A stretch of 64,000 bases of DNA, from NCBI GenBank assembly GCA_020050435.1, contig JAGVKQ010000017.1:124001-188000 (forward strand). Direction: 5' to 3'. This DNA comes from Candidatus Caenarcanales bacterium (GTDB taxonomy: Bacteria; Cyanobacteriota; Vampirovibrionia; 2-02-FULL-35-15). Positions 50,613 to 58,593 of the stretch are shown in pieces. The number at the start of each line of letters is the position of its first letter. Position 1 is the first letter of the stretch. Position numbers and translations under genes: made by a program. A model generated the notes under the pieces. It was not told the DNA's origin. It was given only the letters and a program-made list of their open reading frames with translations, and ran no database searches.

Positions 50613-52379
50613 TCAATTTAGTTTACTAAACTCGGCTTTTAATGCATCTATCCCCAAAGGATTTCCTGTCATGCGTTTAATTAATTCACTCCAGGAATAA
50701 GACTCACCAACTTTTCTATATTCTCTCAAGAACTCACCAGTTTCCTTACTAAACAATCCTCTCTGTGGTGCAAGCTCATTTATTTTTGCATGTATTTGTG
50801 CTCTCATAAGTTGCCCAAGAAAGTAACATTGGTAATATACAGGTGCTGTTGCAAAATGAATTTTATAAGTCCAATCAGGTTCATTTCTATCATCAGGAAT
50901 CTTTACCCCTAGATACTCATGAACTTTTACAGTCCAAAGTTTATTGACATTATCTAAAGTCAAATCTGCCTCTTTCAAGTTATACAATTCTCTTTCAAAG
51001 TCAGTTATAAGTAAGTAATTATGAAAAAATCTAACCAGCTCCTCTGCAAGTTTGTATTGTTTGCCAAGAGTTAAAAATATTTGGATTTGTTCTTCATCAA
51101 ACTTTGCTGCTTCTCTAAGCCAGTACTCGTTATACAACAATTCTTCCATCATCATTGCATCACTCTCAGTAACTATTGTATGTAAGTTTCTAAAAGTACA
51201 AGGCAATTGTGGATCAACAAGAGAGATCCCTCCACCATGACCTATTACTTCATGCAATGTCGTTGAAAAAGCATATCCCATATTGCATTGAAAAGATGGA
51301 TCCATATTTCCAAATGATCTGATATCTGTTGGTGTTTTTAGTGGAAATAAATACCAGTGGGGGTTCTTGCCTGGTCTTAGAAAAAAATCACTCTTATCTA
51401 CAATATCATCAACAGTAATACCCATAAGTTTTCCTGTTAGCTTTAAAACAGGTCTTGGATCAATTCCTTTAAAATATCCATCACTTGAAAAACTCATAAC
51501 ATCTTCAAGTATCCCTGGCTCTCTAACCCCACCCTGAAACCAAAGCAATCTTGCTTCTTCTTTAGTGATGCCATAACGTTTCATTGCAGCAACATCCATT
51601 TTTTCACGCAAAATATCATACATTGGTTTTAGGGCTGCATTTACTTCCACTATGAGAGATGCTAATTCTCTTTCATCAATTTCTTGTCTTTGTAGGCGAT
51701 AAGAATAGTAATTTGAGGATCCTACTTTTCTTGCATACTCATTTCTTAATTTCACTGCTTCTAAAACAGTTTCTGCTATTGTCAATCCTTTTCCATTTAA
51801 TCTATGACTACCAATGGCAAGCTTAGCTTTAACAAGATCTATAGCTTCTTGTACTCCTAATGCTCCTTTTGTGTTTCTTATTTTCCGTTCAATCTCATCA
51901 TCAGTAAATTCTTTCCCTTGATATGAGGCTTTAAAGTCTCCATACATCATGGCTAGATCTGTTTCAATATTTGATATTTTTTCATACAATGCAGGATCAA
52001 TTAAATATTCAGAAAATTCAGGATAAACAAGATCAAATTGTCTTCTTAAAAAAGGTTCTCTTATATCATCCTTATTTTTATATATAGGTAAAACGAGAGA
52101 AGCATTTGTTTCGTTAAATTTAAAATCCTGCTGAGCTTTCTGGGCTACTTTTTCAGCATTACCATATTTACTTTGAAGTTCATTCAAGCGTTTTTTAAAG
52201 TCATTATCACTTTCATCATCTTTTCTTTTGCTTACTTCTTTACCACCTAGAGTATACAAGTCCCAAACAGCATAACTGGACTTCTCACTCAGCTCATATA
52301 ATTTCTCAACTTGATTGCCAAGAAAATCTCTTGCGAGTTTTTCAGTTTCATTTAGTGTTGAGTTTTGCAAAGGATTCAT
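50613..52379 (-). CDS. ACE-like (M2/M3-type) metallopeptidase with an HExxxH zinc motif
   Basis: A zinc peptidase of about 588 residues. The layout resembles angiotensin-converting enzyme and M3 relatives: FGNMDPSFQCNMGYAFSTTL, the zinc motif HEVIGH, then a third ligand in HTIVTESDAMMMEELLYNEY, and the C-terminal YYQCYFLGQLMRAQIHAKIN with SWSELIKRMTGNPLGIDALK (compare the last helices of ACE). Counted from an in-frame TTG at 52385, the motif is His378, Glu379, His383, with Glu407 as third ligand. There is one extra residue compared with HExxH, a form known from the dipeptidyl-peptidase III family. I use the ATG at 52379, which has TAAGAT 5 nt upstream. No signal peptide. Confidence 0.75.
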   Translation of the reverse strand: MNPLQNSTLNETEKLARDFLGNQVEKLYELSEKSSYAVWDLYTLGGKEVSKRKDDESDNDFKKRLNELQSKYGNAEKVAQKAQQDFKFNETNASLVLPIYKNKDDIREPFLRRQFDLVYPEFSEYLIDPALYEKISNIETDLAMMYGDFKASYQGKEFTDDEIERKIRNTKGALGVQEAIDLVKAKLAIGSHRLNGKGLTIAETVLEAVKLRNEYARKVGSSNYYSYRLQRQEIDERELASLIVEVNAALKPMYDILREKMDVAAMKRYGITKEEARLLWFQGGVREPGILEDVMSFSSDGYFKGIDPRPVLKLTGKLMGITVDDIVDKSDFFLRPGKNPHWYLFPLKTPTDIRSFGNMDPSFQCNMGYAFSTTLHEVIGHGGGISLVDPQLPCTFRNLHTIVTESDAMMMEELLYNEYWLREAAKFDEEQIQIFLTLGKQYKLAEELVRFFHNYLLITDFERELYNLKEADLTLDNVNKLWTVKVHEYLGVKIPDDRNEPDWTYKIHFATAPVYYQCYFLGQLMRAQIHAKINELAPQRGLFSKETGEFLREYRKVGESYSWSELIKRMTGNPLGIDALKAEFSKLN

Positions 52380-52490
52380 TTTCAATCTTATTTTGCCATA
52401 TATACTTATAATTAAGGAGGTAAGTTAAGATAAATTTTAAAAGCTGGGGCTCAAGGATAGAGTGAGTCGCTTTAAAATAAACATAAGGCT

Positions 52491-53207
52491 TTATACATCA
52501 ATAATGCTAGTTTCAATTTTACATAACTCTTCTATAGCTTGCAAAAAATAGTCACCACTTAAACATGTATATGGTTTACAAGAAAGTAGAAGTTCAGCAA
52601 GTTGAATTCTTTTTTCTTGATCTCCCTTAAAAGCAATTGCAACATCACCGCCAACGTTATCACTAATAGAAAAAATTACTTTTGGTAATTCATTTTCAAC
52701 TCTTCTAACAAAGTCTGCTTCAAAAATTTCTCCTTTTGGAAAAACTTCTAATTCATAACATTTCAAAGTTTCATTCTCACTTTGGACATCATTAACTCTA
52801 CTCAGAACAAATCTATATTGATCACTGTTGGTTCCAACTTTATCAAGGCTTGTTAAATATTTTGGTAACTTCAAATTAGTAGGTAAATCGCCACATACCG
52901 CTTTATTAATTCTTAATTGTTCAAAAACGGTCACTGGGACTTCTTTCCTTATAACGAAGCTAAACACTTCTGCACCTATAGGAGCCCCTCCTATATCTGC
53001 TAAAACAAATACTGGAGTTCTACTTCTAGAATCTCCATAACTTCCTAGCCACTCAGCAAAACTCTCAGCTTCCTTTAATTTACAAATTCTTTGAGCACGA
53101 TCAAGTGGGCTTTTTGCTCTTTGAGTTTTATGTGCTCTTAGTGGAACTCCGCCTAGTTGAACACGTAGTTTATCTATAGTAGATGCTGCTAGTCTAGCTG
53201 GTCTCAT
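52491..53207 (-). CDS. Unknown soluble protein
   Basis: A protein of about 238 residues, not recognised. The N-terminus is basic and low in acidic residues (MRPARLAASTIDKLRVQLGG then VPLRAHKTQRAKS). The rest is mixed alpha/beta (VFVLADIGGAPIGAEVFSFV; KVIFSISDNVGGDVAIAFKG). The ATG at 53207 is chosen because a TATTAT box lies exactly 6 nt upstream; a TTG 15 bp earlier extends the frame. The dyad at 53239 lies 32 bp upstream. Confidence 0.55.
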   Translation of the reverse strand: MRPARLAASTIDKLRVQLGGVPLRAHKTQRAKSPLDRAQRICKLKEAESFAEWLGSYGDSRSRTPVFVLADIGGAPIGAEVFSFVIRKEVPVTVFEQLRINKAVCGDLPTNLKLPKYLTSLDKVGTNSDQYRFVLSRVNDVQSENETLKCYELEVFPKGEIFEADFVRRVENELPKVIFSISDNVGGDVAIAFKGDQEKRIQLAELLLSCKPYTCLSGDYFLQAIEELCKIETSIIDV

Positions 53208-53238
53208 ACACACATAATACAAAAAATATTATTAGAAA

Positions 53239-53258
53239 ATATTAAATAGATTTAATCT
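53239..53258. promoter_or_regulatory. Recurrent 20-bp dyad between divergent genes
   Basis: ATATTAAATAGATTTAATCT differs from the site at 10262 at one position in the centre. It lies 32 bp upstream of the minus gene starting at 53207 and 180 bp upstream of the plus gene at 53438. At the first of these it would sit about where a -35 region lies. Confidence 0.5.
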
Positions 53259-53437
53259 AAAGAGTATATTGATCAATACCATGATACAAATTTCAAATCT
53301 CTGTAATTATATATCAGTGATAAAAGGACTAAAAGATAAAAGTAATTATTAATTTGTAGTCAAATATAGAAACGTAGACACAAAGTGAAATTTGACATTA
53401 GATGCTATACTATTTTTTCAATTATTAGTGGGGGATT

Positions 53438-54115
53438 ATGATTAAAATTATAGTTTGTATATTTAGTTTTTTGCTTTCTTTTTCTTTCTTACTTACTGAT
53501 GTAAATGCCCAAACCCCCACTGCAACTTCAACTCCTGAGTCAACTGCAACGTCAACACCGGGAAGTACTGCAACTCCTACTTCTACTGCAACATCTACAC
53601 CAACTTCTACAGTTACTGCTACTCCAACTTCCACAGCTACGGCAACAGTAACCCCTACTCCTAGCGCAACTACAACACCGATTTCTAATACCACTCCAAC
53701 ACCTTCTGATGACGATTCAGATGATGAAACAGACATAGGAACTATTTTAGGAGATTTAGATGCGCTTAATGAGGAGCTTAAAGCTAGCTTTAAAGAAACA
53801 GCAAGCAGACCCATTCGTACTTTAATAGGTCAAATTAATAATTCAATAAATTTAATTGAAGATGGTCTAACTGAAGATACTCCAAATGCTTGTGTTACTA
53901 AATTTTCAAATGTAGTTAAAGTACTTACTAAAGGAATAAATCAGTTCCAAGCAAAAGTTTGCAAAAGAGCAGTTACCAAGAGCTGTGTTTCTAAAAGTTT
54001 ATTTGACATTTATTCACCTAGTTTAAAAAAGTTACTCGATGATCTTAAAAGTCAAATCTCAATAGACAATAATGGAGACGAGATTACTGATATTTGTAAT
54101 GAAGAGGAAGAATAG
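53438..54115 (+). CDS. Secreted Thr/Ser/Pro-rich (mucin-like) protein
   Basis: A 225-residue protein with a signal peptide (IVCIFSFLLSFSFLLTDVNA) followed by about 65 residues of Thr, Ser, Ala and Pro (TSTPTSTVTATPTSTATATV), an acidic patch (DDDSDDETD) and a C-terminal helical domain of ~130 residues with four Cys (NACVTKF, AKVCKRAVTKSCVSK, TDICNEEEE). The mucin-like region may be glycosylated. The ribosome-binding site is unusual, GTGGGGGATT. Envelope or extracellular; function unknown. Confidence 0.7.
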   Translation: MIKIIVCIFSFLLSFSFLLTDVNAQTPTATSTPESTATSTPGSTATPTSTATSTPTSTVTATPTSTATATVTPTPSATTTPISNTTPTPSDDDSDDETDIGTILGDLDALNEELKASFKETASRPIRTLIGQINNSINLIEDGLTEDTPNACVTKFSNVVKVLTKGINQFQAKVCKRAVTKSCVSKSLFDIYSPSLKKLLDDLKSQISIDNNGDEITDICNEEEE

Positions 54116-54130
54116 TAGTTTCAAACTTTA

Positions 54131-54185
54131 AGTTGCCCGCCCCCATGGGGCGAGGCTCGCTCACTTCGTGAGCGGCAAGTTTTAA
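54131..54185. repeat. Structured interspersed repeat, family B copy 1
   Basis: Between the mucin-like gene and the cyclase. TTGCC and GGCAA bracket two inner hairpins, GCCCCCATGGGGC and GCTCACTTCGTGAGC. The core GAGGCTCGCTCACTTCGTGA resembles GAGGCTCACTACTTTCAGGA in the copy at 57577. It is far more GC-rich than its surroundings. The remaining ~100 bp before 54288 show nothing clear. Confidence 0.55.
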
Positions 54186-54287
54186 GAAGAACAATAAACA
54201 AAACTTTTTTGTAAATTAGTAATTATTACTGGTATATTAAATTTAGACCTCAAAGAAAAAATCAATAGACTTGAGTCATTTTATTTT

Positions 54288-56123
54288 ATGTCACTAAAAT
54301 CAAAAGAATATTTTAAGAAAATAGAGCTCCCTATTTCCCAAACAAATTTGTGGGATTTACTAAGCAACACGGATCATCTTAATCGTACTCTTGGATTACC
54401 AATTGTAGAATATGATCTTCCATTTATCGATCCTTCTAATTTATATCGCATAGCAAGTACAAAAGCACTGGGTGTAGAGTTACAATGGAAAGAGAATTTT
54501 TTTGAGTGGGTAAAACCTGATTATTATTCAGTTTTAAGAGAATTTGATAAAGGGCCTTTTACCTCTTTTCAAAGTGTTATTAAACTAATTCCCACAGAGA
54601 AAGGAACTATTTTAGATGTAGCACTCTCTATTAAATATAAAGAAATTTGGGCTGGTCCTCTTGCCGTAACCGTTCAAAATAAAGGTATAAATGATCTAAT
54701 AGCTTATTGCAATAGTTATTACAAACTTATTCAAGAAAATCAATTTCACCAATTACCAACAAAACACCCAAGTAACGTTAACAAATCTACATTAGAAAAA
54801 TATATAAAAAATCTTAAATTAAAAACACCTATTGATTCTTTACTTATTGAAAATTTAAAAAATCATCTTATTAATGCTTCTGATGAATCAGTAATCCATA
54901 TGAGAGCCTTTACTATTGCTGACTCTTGGGGTACAAACCGTCGCGAAACATTAAAACTTTTTCTTTACGCCACTTGCGAAGGCTTACTTAACTTAAAGTG
55001 GGAATTAATTTGTCCAAACTGTAGAGTATCGAAAGAAGAATTCAACACTCTTAAAGAGATGTCTTCTAACTTTCACTGTGATCTGTGTGGAATTGACTAT
55101 GAAGCAGATTTAGATCGCTATACAGAAGCAAGGTTCTCAGTAAATCAAGATGTACGCTTTGCCAAAAATGATATTTATTGTATAGGAAGTCCTTCGAACT
55201 TTCCTCACATTTTAGCCCAGCAATATATAAAACCAAATGAGAAAAGAACACTTTCAATATGCTTAGAAGATAAACCTATACGCATAAGAACAATAAAATA
55301 TAATCAAATCAGCGCATTAAGTCCAACTAAAAATCATAGTACTAACGTTATAGATTTAACATATACAAAAGAAGGATGGGTATCAAAAGAACAAGCATTT
55401 AAACCTGGGCAAAATACTATTTCTATTCACAACAATACTAATCAAGTAATAGTTTATGTAATTGAAAAAGTGGAATGGGATGATCAAATTGCCTCTGCTT
55501 TCTATATCTCAACAATGCAAGAGTTTAGAAGCTTATTTGGTTCAGAGGTACTTTCAAAAAATACACAGATAAGTATTCAAAATCTATATGTTCTTTTTAC
55601 AGATTTAAAGAAATCCACTCTTTTATATGAATCTATAGGCGATGCTCCAGCATATGGACAAGTAAGAAAACATTTTGATTTTTTGGCTAATCTAATTTCA
55701 ATAAATAATGGAAGTATTGTAAAAACGATTGGTGATGCGGTGATGGCTGTTTTTCCTTCAAAAATAGATGTTCTTAGTGCTGCTATAGCAATTCAATCTC
55801 AAATAAATGAGTTTAATAAAATAAATAAATTAAATCCTCATATTACTATCAAATTAGGGATTCACTCTGGTCCTGCAATAGCAGTAAATGCAAATGAGGT
55901 GCTAGATTATTTTGGACGAACAATAAATATTGCTTCCCGTATTCAAAAAGAAAGCGAAGGAGGCGACATAATCGTATTAAAAGAGATTTTAGATGATGCA
56001 GAAATCGAACAAATGCTTAAAAAGCATAAACTAGAAATTACTGATCTTGAAGCAAGGTTAAAAGATATAGAAGGTACATTTAAATTGTGTAGGATAGTAC
56101 CAAAGACAGTTGCAAGTTTTTAG
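54288..56123 (+). CDS. Class III adenylate/guanylate cyclase with START-like and zinc-ribbon domains
   Basis: A 611-residue soluble protein with three parts. Residues about 1-150 resemble an SRPBCC/START-like ligand-binding domain (FKKIELPISQTNLWDLLSNT; YYSVLREFDKGPFTSFQSVI). Residues about 165-425 contain a winged-helix-like stretch (FTIADSWGTNRRETLKLFLY) and a zinc ribbon, CPNC at 242-245 and CDLC at 264-267, as in DUF5939-type regions. Residues about 430-580 are the cyclase: metal Asp439 in VLFTDLKKSTLLYESIGDAP, Asp483 in VKTIGDAVMAVFPSKI, and the transition-state N547/R551 in GRTINIASRI. It probably makes cAMP in response to a bound ligand. ATP or GTP preference is not decided. Confidence 0.85.
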   Translation: MSLKSKEYFKKIELPISQTNLWDLLSNTDHLNRTLGLPIVEYDLPFIDPSNLYRIASTKALGVELQWKENFFEWVKPDYYSVLREFDKGPFTSFQSVIKLIPTEKGTILDVALSIKYKEIWAGPLAVTVQNKGINDLIAYCNSYYKLIQENQFHQLPTKHPSNVNKSTLEKYIKNLKLKTPIDSLLIENLKNHLINASDESVIHMRAFTIADSWGTNRRETLKLFLYATCEGLLNLKWELICPNCRVSKEEFNTLKEMSSNFHCDLCGIDYEADLDRYTEARFSVNQDVRFAKNDIYCIGSPSNFPHILAQQYIKPNEKRTLSICLEDKPIRIRTIKYNQISALSPTKNHSTNVIDLTYTKEGWVSKEQAFKPGQNTISIHNNTNQVIVYVIEKVEWDDQIASAFYISTMQEFRSLFGSEVLSKNTQISIQNLYVLFTDLKKSTLLYESIGDAPAYGQVRKHFDFLANLISINNGSIVKTIGDAVMAVFPSKIDVLSAAIAIQSQINEFNKINKLNPHITIKLGIHSGPAIAVNANEVLDYFGRTINIASRIQKESEGGDIIVLKEILDDAEIEQMLKKHKLEITDLEARLKDIEGTFKLCRIVPKTVASF

Positions 56124-56206
56124 TTGCAAGTTTCAAGGGAAAACTTAGAACTTACATCTTAAAACTATTGGACTCCCTGGATTTGACAGTTTCAAGGGAA
56201 ACAAGT

Positions 56207-56226
56207 AGATTAAATAAACTTAATCT
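56207..56226. promoter_or_regulatory. Recurrent dyad (AG...CT variant)
   Basis: AGATTAAATAAACTTAATCT pairs its ends symmetrically (AGATTAA and TTAATCT), with a G/C change balanced in both arms relative to the site at 57840. It lies 87 bp before the lipoprotein gene at 56314. A 14-bp direct repeat AGTTTCAAGGGAAA (56129 and 56188) lies just upstream. Confidence 0.45.
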
Positions 56227-56313
56227 TTAGTCTGGTCTAGGAGCGTGCTTCACTGGCAAAGATTGATTTAATTGTATTTTAGATACAAATATGGTTAAAT
56301 TTTTCAAACACAT

Positions 56314-56985
56314 ATGAGATTACTTAAAACATTACCATTATTAACGGCTCTATCAATTCCACTTACGAATTCGGGTTGTAATCCTAATCCCACGACAAAC
56401 ATAAAAGCTGTTGAGAACCTAGATGTAAAAAATAAAGAACTTATCAAACAAGAACAGCAACTTGCACAAGATTTAAATATTTGGTCTTCTTATGTTAGTG
56501 ATTTTCTTTACCACATGTACACCATTACAGAAAATCCTGAAGATGCAATCAATGCTCGAGAAAGGCTTATAAAACTAGGTCGCATACAGGAAGATTGTGC
56601 ACGAGAAACAAGAAATATATTTGACATAGAAAATCCTAATGAAGAACAAGTAGAAACATTCATCAGGTTGCTGTCACACTCAAACAAATCGGTTGATGAG
56701 TTTAAATCATATTTTGGTTTACCCATAGAGGTTATTGAGACTAAGATTGAAAAACATTTACGAGGACAAACTCCTAAACTTTCTGAGGAAGAAATTCAAT
56801 CCCAGAAAGAAAGTAAATTAGAGTATTTTATTGCTTATAAAGAAAGCCATGATTCAGTAGTAGAACAAACAGCAACTTTGATTAAAAATTTAGAGGCTTA
56901 TAATAAAAATGCTAATGCCTCTCGCCAGCCCACACATAAACCTATTTGGGGACTTACCTTAAAACAATTAAAGAATCTAAAATAA
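56314..56985 (+). CDS. Unknown lipoprotein
   Basis: A 223-residue lipoprotein: signal peptide MRLLKTLPLLTALSIPLTNS followed by the lipobox Cys (SGC, residue 21-22). The mature part is soluble and helical (ELIKQEQQLAQDLNIWSSYV; KSVDEFKSYFGLPIEVIETK; SQKESKLEYFIAYKESHDSV) with no known motif. Probably anchored in the inner or outer membrane facing the periplasm. No good Shine-Dalgarno is seen before the ATG at 56314. Confidence 0.68.
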   Translation: MRLLKTLPLLTALSIPLTNSGCNPNPTTNIKAVENLDVKNKELIKQEQQLAQDLNIWSSYVSDFLYHMYTITENPEDAINARERLIKLGRIQEDCARETRNIFDIENPNEEQVETFIRLLSHSNKSVDEFKSYFGLPIEVIETKIEKHLRGQTPKLSEEEIQSQKESKLEYFIAYKESHDSVVEQTATLIKNLEAYNKNANASRQPTHKPIWGLTLKQLKNLK

Positions 56986-57048
56986 GTAAAATCTTTACTT
57001 CAGACCAGTGGGATTTGCTATTCAATTTTGTAATGCCATATAAACTAG

Positions 57049-57549
57049 TTACTTAATGAGAATATATTTAAAAAACTTGTCTTGAGCTTTTTTCAGTGGA
57101 AAAGATTTTGGTAGATCTTTCATTCCTATTTCAAAAAAGCCATTCTTTTCATAAAACCTATGAGCTGCTTTATATTTTTCATTCGTCCCAAGATAGATTT
57201 CTTTAACTCTCTTTTCTTGTAACCATAGAAGGAATTTATCCAATAGAAGTTTAGCTATGCCTATTTCTTTACCCCTATATTTTTTACAAACGTACATTTT
57301 TCTAAGCACATATTTTTCATCATCTATGCACACAGCAGCAATAGTTCCAATTACTTTTGTATTATCTAATGCAATAAAGAAATTTCCATTTTGCTCAATA
57401 TAAGATTTTTGAACATCTTCTAAATCCGGTTGATCAGCACGATTAAGGTGAACATCAAATTCTTTTTGAATGGTTAAAATCAAACCTATTACATCTTCTT
57501 TATATTTTGATTCAAATTGTCTTATTTGAAAAGAATTGTTATTTCTCAT
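57049..57549 (-). CDS. GNAT-family N-acetyltransferase
   Basis: A protein of 166 residues with the GNAT fold: IRQFESKYKEDVIGLILTIQ (strand 1-helix 1), YVLRKMYVCKKYRGKEIGIA with the acetyl-CoA loop R-x-x-G-x-G/A-like (KKYRGKEIGIAKLLLDKFLL) and EIYLGTNEKYKAAHRFYEKN-GF at the C-terminus. The target is unknown. The ATG at 57549 is preferred over a GTG 36 bp upstream, since TATAAA lies exactly 6 nt before it and the upstream codon begins in a repeat. Cytoplasmic. Confidence 0.88.
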   Translation of the reverse strand: MRNNNSFQIRQFESKYKEDVIGLILTIQKEFDVHLNRADQPDLEDVQKSYIEQNGNFFIALDNTKVIGTIAAVCIDDEKYVLRKMYVCKKYRGKEIGIAKLLLDKFLLWLQEKRVKEIYLGTNEKYKAAHRFYEKNGFFEIGMKDLPKSFPLKKAQDKFFKYILIK

Positions 57550-57576
57550 ATTTGATTTATAAATCGGACCAATGTG

Positions 57577-57634
57577 GTTTGCCACTCAGCTTCCTGAGTG
57601 AGGCTCACTACTTTCAGGAGCGGGAAGCCAAATT
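57577..57634. repeat. Structured interspersed repeat, family B copy 2
   Basis: It runs from TTTGCCACTCAGCTTCCTGA to about AGCGGGAAGCCAAAT. It contains ACTCAGCTTCCTGAGT-like pairing and GAGGCTCACTACTTTCAGGA, which resembles the core of copy 1 at 54131. It lies between the GNAT gene and tRNA-Pro. Confidence 0.5.
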
Positions 57635-57651
57635 CACTCCAGTTCTCTAAC

Positions 57652-57725
57652 TCGGAACGCCGGGATTTGAACCCGGGATCTCTACCACCCCAAGGTAGCG
57701 CTCTACCAAGCTAAGCCACGTCCCG
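57652..57725 (-). tRNA. tRNA-Pro (anticodon GGG), flanked by a perfect inverted repeat
   Basis: 74 nt folding as a full cloverleaf. Acceptor 5' CGGGACG pairs with CGTTCCG (one G-T) and the discriminator is A; D-arm GCTT...GAGC; anticodon stem CTACC/GGTAG with loop TTGGGGT, anticodon GGG, decoding CCC and CCU; T-arm CCGGG-TTCAAAT-CCCGG. C1-G72 is usual for bacterial tRNA-Pro. CCA is not encoded. It is bracketed by CCAGTTCTCTAAC (57639-57651) and GTTAGAGAACTGG (57727-57739), a perfect inverted repeat that would extend the acceptor stem of the precursor. Confidence 0.97.
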
Positions 57726-57839
57726 GGTTAGAGAACTGGAAACACAGAACAAATATATTATACAGCTTCCTTATTATAGTGTTTTGTATGTGCATTTCGA
57801 AGATGGCAACAAGTTGATTCTTTTATATAGATAAAAGAC

Positions 57840-57861
57840 CACATTAAATAAATTTAATGTG
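57840..57861. promoter_or_regulatory. Recurrent dyad (perfect form)
   Basis: CACATTAAAT-AA-ATTTAATGTG is a perfect 10-bp inverted repeat with a 2-bp centre, sharing ACATTAAA-N4-TTTAATGT with 49252. It lies 78 bp upstream of the gene at 57940 and past the tRNA. Confidence 0.55.
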
Positions 57862-57939
57862 CTTAAAAGGGATATCCTACATTTATTAACGCCCTATTAA
57901 CAAAGAACCTGATAATGAAAGTATCTAAAGGAGACAGAT

Positions 57940-58593
57940 ATGGATGCAATTTATAGAACAGCTAGTTTAAGAGCTCTTTCAGCAAGCGATACTGCTGAGA
58001 GAACTCAATCTACCAATAATACAAATCCTGATGATTTACTTTTAAATTTGGTAAGCACTGAAGATCCTATTACCACAGAGACTGCTAACTCAGACCAATT
58101 TCAGGACATGAGAAATAATTATATGTACATTGATCCATCTGTAATGGAAAATATAATGAGAGAAAGCGGAGCAAAATTAGAAGGTTCAAGTAGCCAATAT
58201 AATAGAGATCAAGGAACGTATAGAAAAGCACTTGCTCCTGTTTTTGGACAGTTATTACGAGCTATTCAAAGTAATGATGCACAAGGCATTTATAATGCTC
58301 TTTCTCAAGCGTTAGAACTATCTACAACTTTAAGCATGAAAAGAGGAAATGCTGCTGGTGGCGGTGGCGCTCAAATAAGAGGAATGGAAGCAAATATTTA
58401 TAAAAATGTTTTAAATGATCCAAATATGATTAATCTTAAAAATCCACAACATGCATTTCAGTTTTTCTCTCAAATAATGATGTGGACTAATGGCGGATCA
58501 TTGACTGAATTTATGTTTAACATGTCTCAAAACCTGGGAGCTAACACTCAGTTTGTAGATCCACTTTCTCAATTATCTAATTATAATTATTAA
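57940..58593 (+). CDS. Unknown protein
   Basis: A 217-residue protein not recognised. The first ~45 residues are S/T/R/A-rich and probably disordered (YRTASLRALSASDTAERTQS). The middle is helical (YRKALAPVFGQLLRAIQSND, NALSQALELSTTLSMKRGNA), then Gly-rich (AAGGGGAQIRG) and Asn/Met/Phe-rich near the C-terminus. No signal peptide. The Shine-Dalgarno AAAGGAGACAG precedes the ATG. It converges with the SPFH gene, stops overlapping by four bases. Confidence 0.6.
   Translation: MDAIYRTASLRALSASDTAERTQSTNNTNPDDLLLNLVSTEDPITTETANSDQFQDMRNNYMYIDPSVMENIMRESGAKLEGSSSQYNRDQGTYRKALAPVFGQLLRAIQSNDAQGIYNALSQALELSTTLSMKRGNAAGGGGAQIRGMEANIYKNVLNDPNMINLKNPQHAFQFFSQIMMWTNGGSLTEFMFNMSQNLGANTQFVDPLSQLSNYNY

Noticed and set aside
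53392-53411. TTGACA and TATACT before the gene at 53438 as promoter
   Set aside because: The spacer is 8 bp, so they cannot form one sigma-70 promoter.
53425-53814. 129-aa Val/Gly-rich minus-strand frame
   Set aside because: Repetitive composition is the antisense image of the Thr/Pro repeats of the mucin-like gene.
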